From Adhaeribacter pallidiroseus (GTDB taxonomy: Bacteria; Bacteroidota; Bacteroidia; Cytophagales; Hymenobacteraceae), in assembly GCF_003340495.1 (NCBI RefSeq), contig NZ_QASA01000001.1:4774001-4838000 (forward strand): a DNA stretch of 64,000 nucleotides, written 5' to 3'. The position numbers and the translations under genes were made by a program. Each line of letters starts with the position of its first letter. Positions within the stretch are counted from its first letter, which is position 1. Below are positions 18,676-27,354 of this stretch, in pieces. Under the pieces are notes generated by a model. It did not search any database. It saw nothing but the letters and a program-made list of their open reading frames with translations, and had not been told where the DNA came from.

Positions 18676-18827
18676 AATCCAGACACTAGTTGTGTGAAAT
18701 TATATAAGGTTTTGATATGCTCCCTAATTTAGATTTTAGTTAATGCAATTTGTGTTTATTACTATAGCTATACCTTGTCATCAATACAGCTCTATATTTT
18801 TAAAAAAGTATAATTGCATACTACCTC

Positions 18828-19391
18828 TTGTTTTCTCATTTCTCATTTCTCATTGTTTCTTGTGATTTTCACATGGAGAAGGTTCCTGTAGGAATTGATG
18901 TGGCTAAAAATATAAATAGATCTAAAGAATTAGGAATATTTATCAGTGAATTCTCGCCCAAAGAAGTTGTATTAAATGATAGCTTAAAATTTGAAATTGT
19001 AAGTGCTTGGGTAGAATATAATATTTACTCTACAGATGTTGAACATCAATTCCAGAAAGCTAAAAATTGGTCTGAAGGAAATCAATGGAAGCTAAAAGAA
19101 GACTTTGATCCAATAAATAAAGGTCATTTTTCTTTTTTAGTGAAAGGTCACTTTAAAGAAAGATTTAAAGACTATGGGGGAAATTGGAAGTTTGACTATT
19201 GTCAACTAATTGGAACTAGCGATACTACTATTTCAAATAATTACACTTATTTTAAAACTTACGGTCCAGTAAGCTATGATAGTTTAACAACAAAAATTAA
19301 GTTAAATTTTGAGTACTACATACATGCACAGGATACCACAAAGTATGGAAAATGGGTTGATTTTGGAGAGTTTTATTTAACCAAAAAATAA
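18828..19391 (+). CDS. Hypothetical protein, possible lipoprotein, unsure start
   Basis: A 187-codon frame opens with TTG. Its N-terminus MFSHFSFLIVSC lacks a basic residue but ends in a plausible lipobox (IVSC). The first ATG is at 18873 (MEKVPVGIDVAK). Three copies of the 7-base unit TTTCTCA lie at the very start (18832-18853), so slippage could have cut the true start out of frame. The body is rich in Tyr, Lys and Asp with no family I know. It is AT-rich and alone. Confidence 0.5.
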   Translation: MFSHFSFLIVSCDFHMEKVPVGIDVAKNINRSKELGIFISEFSPKEVVLNDSLKFEIVSAWVEYNIYSTDVEHQFQKAKNWSEGNQWKLKEDFDPINKGHFSFLVKGHFKERFKDYGGNWKFDYCQLIGTSDTTISNNYTYFKTYGPVSYDSLTTKIKLNFEYYIHAQDTTKYGKWVDFGEFYLTKK

Positions 19392-19446
19392 CTACACACA
19401 ATACAGTACATGATCAAAGCTGCTTAAGGTATGTGTTTTAAAAATT

Positions 19447-19782
19447 TCAGGCTTCATCCTGCTTACCTAGCCGTTTGTCAATAATAAAGTAATACAAAAT
19501 CAAACTTAAACCTCCGAGCATTACGCCCAGCGGCACTCCAATCGCGTATCGCCAAGGTATGAAATCCCCGATAGTCATACCCAAAACCACCGAGAAAATA
19601 ACCATGCCGTACTTGAGGGCTGTGCGGCGCGGCCGGAAAAAGTTCGGGTCCAAGCCTCGTTCTACCAAAGCCAATCGTTCGCGGGTGCGGGAAGTAAAAT
19701 ACAAATAACAAATACCGAAGATGGTGCCGAAGAATAAAATGGCAACAATAACGATGAGCACGGGGCCGAACATGTTTTGCAT
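19447..19782 (-). CDS. DUF6249-like small membrane protein
   Basis: A 111-residue protein with three membrane segments: residues 5-29, 57-75 and 79-101. Between the first two lies a basic cytoplasmic stretch RERLALVERGLDPNFFRPRR, the phrase typical of the DUF6249 family. It often accompanies ECF sigma factors in Bacteroidota, and here a sigma factor gene starts divergently 341 bases away. Role unknown; the link to the sigma factor is suggestive only. Confidence 0.7.
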   Translation of the reverse strand: MQNMFGPVLIVIVAILFFGTIFGICYLYFTSRTRERLALVERGLDPNFFRPRRTALKYGMVIFSVVLGMTIGDFIPWRYAIGVPLGVMLGGLSLILYYFIIDKRLGKQDEA

Positions 19783-19947
19783 AACTTTTAGATTTAAGTT
19801 TTATGCCCCTTGGACGCCGTGAAGTAACAGGCGGTTACAACTTATTCTGAGTAAATTTTAAATTATCGCTAAGGGTACCTTAACTAACCAAAACCTAAAA
19901 AACTCAGCCACAATCTATATGCGCAAATAAATAAACCTACATTATTC

Positions 19948-20005
19948 CGTCATTCAGGAGGAAACTATTTAGCTACGTTGCCAGATAGTTTCCTCCTGAA
20001 TGACG
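19948..20005. repeat. 21-bp perfect inverted repeat in divergent gap
   Basis: The left arm CGTCATTCAGGAGGAAACTA (plus T) is the exact complement of the right arm 37 bases later. A related half (TTCTTCCTGAATGAC) lies at about 44486-44500, so it is a dispersed element rather than a local operator. The rest of 19783-20123 shows nothing else. Confidence 0.65.
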
Positions 20006-20123
20006 CTTTTAAAAAACTGCGGATTTTTTTAAATTAATGCTAGCCCTTTACCGAATACTTTTCACTTAAAATCTACAATTTACTTGTAACCGCTTCTAAA
20101 GCAATGGCGTCTAATCGGCACAC

Positions 20124-20702
20124 ATGGAAAAGCAGCCTGATAACTACTACGTTCAGCAAGTGCTCCGCGGAAATACGGCGGCGTTTACCTTTTTGGTAGA
20201 TAAGTATAAAAGTCTGGCTGCTGCGATTGCTTATAAAATTACCGGCAATGCGCAGGATGCCGAAGAAGTGGCCCAAGATGCTTTTGTGAAAGCGTACCGG
20301 GCTTTACCAGGTTTTAAAGCTGAAGCTAAGTTTTCGACGTGGTTGTACCGCATTGTGTACAATACCGCCATATCTAAAACCCGCCGCAAAGTATTTTTTG
20401 CCATATCTCTGGAAGATGCCGAACTAACCGAAACCAACCTGGAACAAACCGGCTACCAGTTGCTAAACTTACAAGCCGCCGAACAAACCAAGTACTTGGA
20501 TTTGGCACTAGCGCAATTGCCTCCCGATGAAAATTTATTGTTAACCTTGTTTTATTTGCACGAAAAATCGGTGGAAGAAATCCAGGAGATTACCAGCTTA
20601 ACCAAAGCCAATATTAAAGTAAAGTTGTTTCGGGCGCGGCAGAAAATGTATAGTTACCTGCAAGGCCTGTTAAAACAAGAATGGAAGGAAATAATCGGAT
20701 GA
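20124..20702 (+). CDS. ECF-type RNA polymerase sigma factor
   Basis: A 192-residue sigma-70 family factor. Region 2 is seen at residues 12-80 (FTFLVDKYKSLAAAIAYKI, then AEEVAQDAFVKAYRALPGF and KFSTWLYRIVYNTA). Region 4 lies at about 125-180 (LALAQLPPDENLLLTLFYLHEKSVEEIQEIT...IKVKLFRARQKM). It should direct RNA polymerase to a small regulon in response to an envelope signal. Its stop overlaps the start of the next gene (ATGA), the standard link to an anti-sigma partner. Confidence 0.9.
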   Translation: MEKQPDNYYVQQVLRGNTAAFTFLVDKYKSLAAAIAYKITGNAQDAEEVAQDAFVKAYRALPGFKAEAKFSTWLYRIVYNTAISKTRRKVFFAISLEDAELTETNLEQTGYQLLNLQAAEQTKYLDLALAQLPPDENLLLTLFYLHEKSVEEIQEITSLTKANIKVKLFRARQKMYSYLQGLLKQEWKEIIG

Positions 20703-21106
20703 AAAAGGAAACAGAAGTAACCCGCGACCCGCTGACGCAACAGCTAATTACCAAAGCTACTCCGTTGCCGGAGCTTAAAGTCGATTTTACCGCCCAGGTT
20801 ATGGCGCAAATAGAAGTGCAAACACAAGCGCAACGGGCTAAAATATACGAGCCATTAATCCCTGCTCAAGTTTGGCGTTGGATCGTGATTGCCTTGAGCA
20901 GTATGGTTTTGTTAGTATTGGCTTTAAGTGCACTGGCTTTTAGGCCAACAGTAAGTTTTGGCTTTGGAAATGCGTTTAATTCTAGCTTAAAAGAGTTTCT
21001 GAGCTTTAGCCAATTAAGCTACTTACCTCAATTAATCCTAGCCGGCGTAATTTGTTTTTGCTGGTTGCTCCTAGATTATTTATACGGCCAGTTAAGAAAG
21101 AGCTAG
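20699..21106 (+). CDS. Putative anti-sigma membrane protein
   Basis: The start chosen is the ATG overlapping the sigma factor stop (ATGA at 20699). The resulting 135-residue protein starts MKKETEVTRDPLTQQLI. A soluble N-terminal part (residues 1-60) would face the cytoplasm. Two membrane helices follow (about residues 61-85 and 107-128). It has no Cys-rich zinc motif. Its role as anti-sigma is inferred from position and topology only. Confidence 0.7.
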   Translation: MKKETEVTRDPLTQQLITKATPLPELKVDFTAQVMAQIEVQTQAQRAKIYEPLIPAQVWRWIVIALSSMVLLVLALSALAFRPTVSFGFGNAFNSSLKEFLSFSQLSYLPQLILAGVICFCWLLLDYLYGQLRKS

Positions 21107-21118
21107 TTAGCACTCATT

Positions 21119-21885
21119 ATGGAAGAATTAACTGAAGAACAAATAAGGTTAGGATTTTGGTACTGGAACAGAGAACCAGACTTTCCTCCTGAATCTATAA
21201 CAAAAGTCGAAAACTATCACCCAAGATTAAGGCTGAACCTCTTTATCACACAATTAGATAAAACTCCTAAAGAGCAAAATAAGATTGTCGACCAATGGTG
21301 CGAACTTCTGCCGACTTTACAGGATATAAAATATTTATGGTTCTGCAGTAAAGTTAACCAGAAAATTTTGACGCAGCTTGCAAAGTGCCTACTTTGGAAG
21401 GGCTATACATTAAATGGAGCGGAATCAAGAACATAACTAACCTAAGCCAGTTAAAATCTTTAAAGCATCTGCATTTAGGTAGCTCTTCCCAAATGGAAAG
21501 CATCGACGTATTAAATGGATTAAGTAATTTAAGGACGCTTAATCTTGAGCAACTTAATAAAATTAGTAACTTCAGCCAACTTTCCAGTTTAGTCAATCTT
21601 CAAGGCCTCGGCATTAATGGAGGAGTGTGGACGGCCCAGAAGATTGCCTCGCTCAAGCCAATCGGAAGTTTAACAAAACTGAAGTATCTAACCTTAATCA
21701 ATACAAGAGCACAGGACAAATCTTTTGAGCCAATAATGCATCTTAAAGAATTGGTTCGTTTTAATTCCTCGTGGAATTACCCAGAAGCTGAATTCAAAAA
21801 ACTTAAATCATTGCCTAACTTAAAATATGGCAATGTGGAAACAAGTTTGAAGGAAATAAAGGAAAGTTTCCAGCGGCAACTGTAA
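21119..21885 (+). pseudogene. Leucine-rich-repeat protein, one -1 frameshift
   Basis: Two frames join if one T is restored in the TTTT run at 21366-21369, giving VNQKIFDAACKVPTLEGLYI across the break. The full product of about 255 residues has an N-terminal unique part (residues 1-75, MEELTEEQIRLGFWYWNREP). Leucine-rich repeats follow: LSQLKSLKHLHLGSSS, LNGLSNLRTLNLEQL, LSSLVNLQGLGINGG and SLTKLKYLTLINT. There is no signal peptide, so it should be cytoplasmic. The break may be a sequence error, since it matches the homopolymer pattern of six other genes here. Confidence 0.7.
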
Positions 21886-21967
21886 AAAAATAACGTGTGC
21901 TAACATTGCGCATAAGCCATGCCGCAGCCAACGACATCGCACGACTCATGCACGAGACCGAAAATAA

Positions 21968-22009
21968 CAGAACTAGCCAGCTCCCATTTACCGGAATTGG
22001 CTAGTTCTG
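21968..22009 (-). terminator. Terminator for the Hint-domain gene
   Basis: CAGAACTAGCCA and its exact complement TGGCTAGTTCTG enclose an 18-base loop, 33 bases after the Hint gene stop on the minus strand. TTATTTTC follows on that strand. The neighbouring leucine-rich-repeat gene converges on it. Confidence 0.65.
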
Positions 22010-22041
22010 TTGCTAAATCTAAATATCCAGAAAGGTAAGCC

Positions 22042-23037
22042 TTACTTCTGCAATACCATTACGTCGTTCATCATGAAGGTAGTACCGGCGGCAGCTTCAA
22101 TGTTGTATACTTTTTGCACGCCACCCGCGTATTCGGCTTTGTTTAATACCGTGAATGGTTCGTATTTGCCGGTTTTGCTGTTGTAGCACAATACTTCTTC
22201 CCCCAGGTTTATTTCGCCCATTTTGCGTTTTCCTTCGCGGGTTTGCATCGGGTGATTTGGAGTAGCTTCCAGCACTTTGCTGCTTAAGCTTACCTCTTTG
22301 CCCAGTTTACTCGTTTTTTCGGAAGCGCTGGCTACCAGTAAACGGGTGATGGCGTAGTTTTTAGCTTCGTGCGACACCAGTTCTTTTACCAGTACCGTCG
22401 TTGATTTTTTAGTAGCCGGGTCAATGGTTAAAACCTGATCGCCGGCTTTTACTTCTTTCAATAATTTTTGCTGGCCGTTGGCCATGGCTACCAACTGGTC
22501 GCCGGGGAAGCAGATATCATTGCCGTAGGTAGCCGATTCCGCTTTTAAATCTTTGCCCTGGTTTAAAGCTTTGTATTGCTGAAACGCCAGTTCTTTCGAC
22601 AACACGTAAGACAGCTTCAGCACAAAATTTTTTTCTTCTTTATCAATGGCGTGAATATCTTCGAAATAGTTTTCCCACACCTTGCCATCGGTAGTGAAGT
22701 TAGGCAACAGAGCTTTGTATAATTTGCCTTTTTCGTTGGTGTAAAATACCAGGGTACCGAGTTCCTGCATGCCTTCTTTGCTTACCAAGCGGTACAGATC
22801 CATGCGTTTTTTCAGGCCATCGTCGCCGGTAATAAAGTAGGGTTTGCGGCCTTCGTACCGGTCCAGGATATAAGCGTTTTCAATTTTAACGTAGGTATCG
22901 TTATCTAAATCTTTTACCGCAAAAGTTTTGGCTTTCTGGTATTCGGCCATGGTTAAAGGCCGCGATGTGCCGTTGCTTTGGGCGTGCGCCACGTACATGT
23001 TACCAATGAGTGCAAACGATAAGAATATTTTACGCAT
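22042..23037 (-). CDS. Secreted protein with C-terminal Hint (hedgehog/intein) domain
   Basis: A 331-residue protein with a signal peptide (cleavage near VAHAQ20). Residues 21-174 form an N-terminal domain I do not recognise. The Hint domain starts at C176 (CFPGDQLVAMANG) and continues KEVKAGDQVLTIDP, with the conserved TPNHP block at 259-263. It ends at VYNIEAAAGTTFMMNDVMVLQK. Autoprocessing Hint domains begin with Cys and normally end in His-Asn; here the matching place reads Leu-Gln. It could still make the N-terminal acyl shift and release the N-terminal domain, but not a standard Asn cyclisation. It stands alone. Confidence 0.75.
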   Translation of the reverse strand: MRKIFLSFALIGNMYVAHAQSNGTSRPLTMAEYQKAKTFAVKDLDNDTYVKIENAYILDRYEGRKPYFITGDDGLKKRMDLYRLVSKEGMQELGTLVFYTNEKGKLYKALLPNFTTDGKVWENYFEDIHAIDKEEKNFVLKLSYVLSKELAFQQYKALNQGKDLKAESATYGNDICFPGDQLVAMANGQQKLLKEVKAGDQVLTIDPATKKSTTVLVKELVSHEAKNYAITRLLVASASEKTSKLGKEVSLSSKVLEATPNHPMQTREGKRKMGEINLGEEVLCYNSKTGKYEPFTVLNKAEYAGGVQKVYNIEAAAGTTFMMNDVMVLQK

Positions 23038-23238
23038 AATTGTGAATGTTAAAATTTAAGATTTTTTAAAAAATGAAGCCTTCCCCTAAGTCATGATGCC
23101 TTTTTAAATCTTAAAATCAGCATAGGGCAGCGGACGCTTTTTGATATTGTTTTGTTTTTGTTTCAGGTAGTTTGCCCGGTTTCCGAGCAGGTTTGATTTG
23201 GGTTATTTTAAATACTTATCTGACGTAGCCTTTAACCG

Positions 23239-23308
23239 CTAGTGCGAGCTTGCAGCTCGTACCTTAATTCGACTATACTAATAATGTGGTACAAGCTACA
23301 AGCCCCCA
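23239..23308. repeat. Inverted dispersed element, GAGCTTGCAGCTCGTACC type
   Basis: GCGAGCTTGCAGCTCGTACC at the left and GGTACAAGCTACAAGCCCCC at the right are roughly complementary, with a spacer of about 30 bases. Together with the next repeat it fills much of the 360-base gap between the Hint gene and the aminotransferase. Confidence 0.45.
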
Positions 23309-23355
23309 CCTGCGAAGGCCTAAATCGAAGTAAAATTTAAAAAATTATAGCCTAA

Positions 23356-23397
23356 GCTCCCCTTCTCCCTAAAGAGAAGGGGCTGGGGGTTGAGGTC
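23356..23397. repeat. CCCCTTCTCC/GAGAAGGGG hairpin repeat, copy 1
   Basis: A hairpin (CCCCTTCTCC, then GAGAAGGGG) is followed by CTGGGGGTTGAGGTC. A fuller relative is at 32601-32696 (CCCCTTCTCTACCGGAGAAG followed by GGGCCGGGGGATGAGG). It abuts the aminotransferase stop codon at 23398. Confidence 0.7.
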
Positions 23398-24563
23398 TTA
23401 AGATATCTGGCGGAAGGCATCGGCAAACGCCTGCATTTCTTCCATGCGGCCAATGCTGATGCGGCACCACTCCTGGTTATTAAACTTCCAGTTACGTACG
23501 CCTACACCGCGTTTCATTAATTCGGCGACAAACTTTTCGCCTTCCATTTTTAGGGGGAACATCACGAAGTTACTCGACGACGGAATGTATTCGTAGCCTT
23601 CTTTCTTCAGTACATCGTACAAAAAGTTTTTAGAAGCCATGGTTTTCTTTAAAGCATCCTGCAAAAAGGCTTTATCCTGATAAGCAGCTAAAGCAGCTTG
23701 TACCGAAGGAGCCGAAATGCTCATGCCACCGGCGGCATATTTGCTTAATTCTTTTACTACCTCGGGCTGGGCAATAATGTACCCTACGCGCAAGCCGGCA
23801 AAGCCATAAAGTTTCGAGAAAGTACGGGCAATAATTACGTTTTGTCCTTTATTCACGCAGTCCATCATCGAAGCGGCTTTGGGGTCTGGTAAATAATCAA
23901 TGTAGGCCTCATCAATAAATACAGGCACTTTTTTAGAAACTCTTTCGCAGAAAGCCCGGAGCTTACCCGAATCTACTACAGTACCGGTAGGGTTATTCGG
24001 GTTACAGATGTACATCAGCGACGTGCTGGCATCTACCTTTTTTCCATGGCGTCCAGGTCTAACTTGTAGTCCGCGGTTAAGGGCACTTTGTTCCAGGTAG
24101 TGTTAAAATCAGAAGCGTCGCGGGGTAAGCTGGCGTAGGTGGGGTCGCCGGAAACAATATTAGAACCTTCTTTTTTGCTGTAATACATGGCGGCGGCCAA
24201 CAACAAAGGTCCGGAACCGGCATCCATTAATACATTCTCTAGCTTTACGCCTTCGTAATCCGCAATTTTCTGGGCCAACTCCCGGGTATATTTCATGGGG
24301 TATTGGTAGCTGGTGTTCAGGGCATCCATGGCGGCTTTTTTAGCCTTTTCCGAAGGTCCGAAAGGATTTTCGTTGGCATTCAGGCGAGCTTTTAGTTCGG
24401 CCGGAGCACCCAGAATAATACTTTCTTCCGTAACTTTCTTCTCGAGGGTACGGGCAACCGGCTTAGCTACCAGCTGATTGATTGAGCCGGAAAAGAAAGT
24501 AATTCCTCCAGCTAAAAAAGCACTGGACTTGAGCCAGTTACGTCTGTTCATTGATTTTTCCAT
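23398..24563 (-). pseudogene. Tat-exported HisC-like PLP aminotransferase, one -1 frameshift
   Basis: Reading through a single lost A in the A-run at 24038-24043 gives an enzyme of about 388 residues. The N-terminus MEKSMNRRNWLKSSAFLAGG is a twin-arginine signal, so it would fold in the cytoplasm and act in the periplasm. The rest is a fold type I aminotransferase close to histidinol-phosphate aminotransferases: LNANENPFGPS, CNPNNPTGT, FIDEAYIDY, the PLP-lysine motif ARTFSKLYGFAGLRVGY, and WCRISIGRMEEM. An exported enzyme is unlikely to serve histidine synthesis. It lies 64 bases downstream of the amine oxidase on the same strand. A half-site of the nearby inverted repeat precedes it. Confidence 0.8.
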
Positions 24564-24581
24564 GAGAGTAAAAGTGCGTAT

Positions 24582-24592
24582 AAGTGTAAATT
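24582..24592 (-). promoter_or_regulatory. Half-site AAGTGTAAATT upstream of aminotransferase
   Basis: The 11 bases AAGTGTAAATT match one arm of the perfect inverted repeat at 26286-26330. They lie 19 bases before the aminotransferase start. The shared sequence suggests a common regulator; this is inference from sequence match only. Confidence 0.35.
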
Positions 24593-24627
24593 AAAGTTGA
24601 AAGTTTATTTTTGATTAAGAGAGAATT

Positions 24628-26216
24628 TTAGCCTTTAGAAGTAACTGGGTATTGTACCCGTTGCTCCGCTAACCGGGAGTGAATGGAAGCTACCACGCTG
24701 CGGGCCGATTCAAAAGCGCCGGCCATCCAGGCGGTTAAATAGGTAGTGTGTTCGCCGGCGAAGTACACGTTTTGGTCGGGTTTGAGCAGCGCCGGATATA
24801 AGGTTTTGCGGGCTTCGCTGTTGTACACGGCCCAGCCGCCCAGGTTGTATTTGGTTTTGTGCCAGCTTACCGAAAACGAGGTTTCAAATTCTTGTTTGTA
24901 CTGCGGATGAATAAGGCTGCCTTTTTCCAGGGCCAGTTTTTCCCGGTCAGCCATGGATAAATCGCCGACCATTTTGGCTTTCTCGTTAAAGTTATAATAC
25001 CCCAGCAGAATGCCTTTTTTACTTAGGTAATCGTACGACGGGTAAAAAATCTGGGTAAGCTCGTTGTTGGTGTGCGTAATGCCGCCGTAAATCTGCTCGT
25101 CTTCTTCCCAGAAGCGCCGTTTAAACTGTAAGCCTATTTTGCCGGTTTGGATGTAAGGCACAAAATCAATGGCGCGGCTCACATCCGAAGCAAAATTATG
25201 ATCAATGTTACTGAGCACCGGTAAGGGCAAAGTGCAAATGCATATATCGCCGGTTAACTCGTGCTCGCCTTGTTTATCTTTATAAATAACTTTTACGCCG
25301 GTGGGCACATTTTGCACGGTTTTTACCTCGGCTCCAAGCTTTAGGGAACCCGCCACTTTCTTTTCCAGGGCTTTGGCAATATTATCCATGCCGCCTACGG
25401 CCTGGAACATGGTCATTTGCAGCTCATAGGTGTACTCGGCTACATTATAAAAATCCGGGTCCAGCAAACCAGATTGGATAATATCAGCCAGTTTATGTGG
25501 GTCACCTACTTTCCCGGACTTTTCACCGGCCCCGGCGATTCCAGGTAACCCCGGCGTGCGGAAGCTTTGTATAACTTATCTATATCCAGGCCGCCTTCGG
25601 CGCGCAAGTATTCCAGCACTTTGGCGGCGTCTTCCTTATTTAAAGCTAAATCCAGTTTATCCTGGTCCAGGGCTTTGGCGAGCAGCTCGGTCATGTAGCC
25701 GCGCATGTCGTTGTGGATTTCGCGGGCGCGTACTTTTTTATTCGATAAAGCGCCTTTGCCTTCGCTGAAGTAATAAGTGCCTTCGTTTACATTATTATAT
25801 ACCTCCAGCGGTACGCCTAACTCTTTACAATAATGCATGGTGAGCTGGTGGTGATGCGGAATACGCGACGGGCCGGCATTATAATATAAGCCATTGTCGA
25901 AATTAGCAGTTTGCACCGGTCCGTCTCCTTCCTGGTGGGTAGATCCTTTCCGGACACTAAATACGCGACCGCCGGCCCGGGTTCGGGCTTCCAGAATAGT
26001 AGTGCGGTAACCTAATTTATTTAACTCGTAAGCAGCCGTCATGCCGGCTAAACCACCACCCAAAATCAGGACGTGTTTGCCTTTACCATCACCGGATAAA
26101 TTAAAAGCATGCGCCGGAGCACCGGGCAATAAACCGAGCGCCATCATAGCCGGATAAGCACTTCCGGCAAGCATTGCGCTCTTACTTAAAAAAGCTCTTC
26201 GGGATAGATGTTTCAA
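24628..26216 (-). pseudogene. Tat-exported flavin amine oxidase, one -1 frameshift
   Basis: Restoring one G in the G-run at 25513-25515 (plus-strand CCC) joins two frames into an oxidase of about 530 residues, bridging SPGPVKSPGKVGDPHKLADI. The start is TTG at 26216 (MKHLSRRAFLSKSAMLAGS), a twin-arginine signal ending near APAHA. The FAD site is VLILGGGLAGMTAAYELNKL...LEARTRAGGRV (about residues 48-82). The C-terminal FAD motif is YFAGEHTTYLTAWMAGAFES. The family (monoamine and L-amino-acid oxidases) oxidises amines to imines with release of hydrogen peroxide. It is divergent from an exported RidA, which would hydrolyse such imines. Confidence 0.82.
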
Positions 26217-26285
26217 ATTAATTATATTTAAATTTTACTAAAACTCCATGTCTAAAGGTAAAAATTTTATAGTATATTGCCGAAA

Positions 26286-26330
26286 AAACAAGTGTAAATT
26301 TCAACATATACCTAAAATTTACACTTGTTT
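26286..26330. promoter_or_regulatory. Perfect 16-bp inverted repeat, likely operator
   Basis: AAACAAGTGTAAATTT and its exact complement AAATTTACACTTGTTT flank a 13-base spacer. The site lies between the divergent amine oxidase (start 26216) and RidA (start 26511), so it cannot terminate either gene. It is best read as an operator or as a hairpin in one of the leaders. The same half-site appears before the aminotransferase gene. Confidence 0.55.
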
Positions 26331-26510
26331 CAATGAAAAACATGTATTTTTTACTTAAGTGCCTTAAAATTTAAACTGTTTATAATAAAACCATCTGTTT
26401 TTACCAGATCGTTGTTTAATTTAAATCGTACAATCTGGTGCAGCAGCTTAAAAAATGATTAATTCTTTTACTTTTCTTATAGAGTCGTTACCTTTTAACC
26501 TGATTTATCC

Positions 26511-26975
26511 ATGAAAAAGTGTTTTTACCTATCCTGCGCTGTTGTTTTGTTATCGGCTACGGCCAGCTTTGGACAAACCGCGGGCACCCAGCCCGAAAAG
26601 AAAATTATTAAAACCGACCAAGCTCCTCTACCAGTAGGGCCTTACAGCCAGGGCGTATTAGTAGATGGTTTTTTGTTTGTAGCGGGGCAAGTGGGCGTTA
26701 ATCCGCAAACCCGCCAGTTAGCGTCGCAAAGTTTTGAAGCCGAAACCGACCAGGTGCTTAAAAATTTACAGGCGATATTAAAAGGAGCCGGCATGGATTT
26801 CCGGCACGTCGTTAAAACTACTATTTACTTAAAAGACATGGGCCAGTTCGCGAAAGTAAACGAGGTGTATGGTAAGTACTTTACCGTAGAGCCGCCCGCT
26901 CGTGAAACAGTGCAAGTATCTAATTTACCCAGCAACGCCAACGTAGAAATCTCGGTTATTGCCGCTATGCATTAG
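26511..26975 (+). CDS. RidA family imine deaminase with signal peptide
   Basis: A 154-residue RidA/YjgF protein. The first 22 residues (MKKCFYLSCAVVLLSATASF, then GQ) are a signal peptide, so it is exported. The RidA core follows: KTDQAPLPVGPYSQGVLVDG, FLFVAGQVGVNP, then VVKTTIYLKDMGQFAKVNEVY. The ending PPARETVQVSNLP carries the Arg that binds the substrate carboxylate. Family members hydrolyse reactive enamines and imines from PLP enzymes or flavin oxidases to ketoacids and ammonia. Three Tat-exported enzymes that could make such intermediates are close by, which suits a periplasmic clean-up role. Confidence 0.88.
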   Translation: MKKCFYLSCAVVLLSATASFGQTAGTQPEKKIIKTDQAPLPVGPYSQGVLVDGFLFVAGQVGVNPQTRQLASQSFEAETDQVLKNLQAILKGAGMDFRHVVKTTIYLKDMGQFAKVNEVYGKYFTVEPPARETVQVSNLPSNANVEISVIAAMH

Positions 26976-27073
26976 TTGTTAGTCCATGGTCGATGGTCGA
27001 TAAACCATAGTCTACAGTTGTAACAGAGCGTATGTTTGTTAATTTTAAATTAAGAAACGCTTCATAAATCTAA

Positions 27074-27230
27074 ACTGGCGCCAGTCTTAGCGTAGCGAGA
27101 CTGGTGACTAATGAACAAATGCCAGTCTCCGGACTGGCGAAAGTATCTGATAATATGTTTACGGAAGTCAGGAGACTTCCTTTTGTCTATCAAGCACCAG
27201 TGACGCTTCGCTTAACACTGGCGCTAGTTG
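27074..27230 (+). repeat. Multi-hairpin dispersed element, copy 1
   Basis: Within about 157 bases lie three palindromes: GCCAGTCTCCGGACTGGC (27121-27138), GGAAGTCAGGAGACTTCC (27163-27180) and CCAGTG...CACTGG (27197-27222). An outer arm ACTGGCGCCAGTC lies at the left. A second copy with the same order is at 39130-39278, and its third stem has changed in a paired way. It fills most of the gap after ridA. Confidence 0.8.
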
Positions 27231-27253
27231 CTTTAGTTAGTAGTTCTTAAAAT

Positions 27254-27310
27254 AAACCGGCCTGCCTTTCTTCCTTAACATATTGGTTAGGAAGAAAAGC
27301 AGGCCGGTTT
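27254..27310. terminator. Bidirectional terminator between ridA and class V gene
   Basis: A long interrupted stem pairs AAACCGGCCTGC and TTCCTTAAC with GTTAGGAA and GCAGGCCGGTTT. It is followed by T-rich sequence on both strands and sits between convergent genes. Confidence 0.85.
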
Positions 27311-27354
27311 TTAAATTTTACTGGGCTAAGCTCCGATAAATCCTTTGCTATAAT

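Noticed and set aside
23398-24563. Histidine biosynthesis gene hisC proper
   Set aside because: It carries a twin-arginine signal and sits with other exported enzymes rather than his genes, so a biosynthetic role is unlikely.
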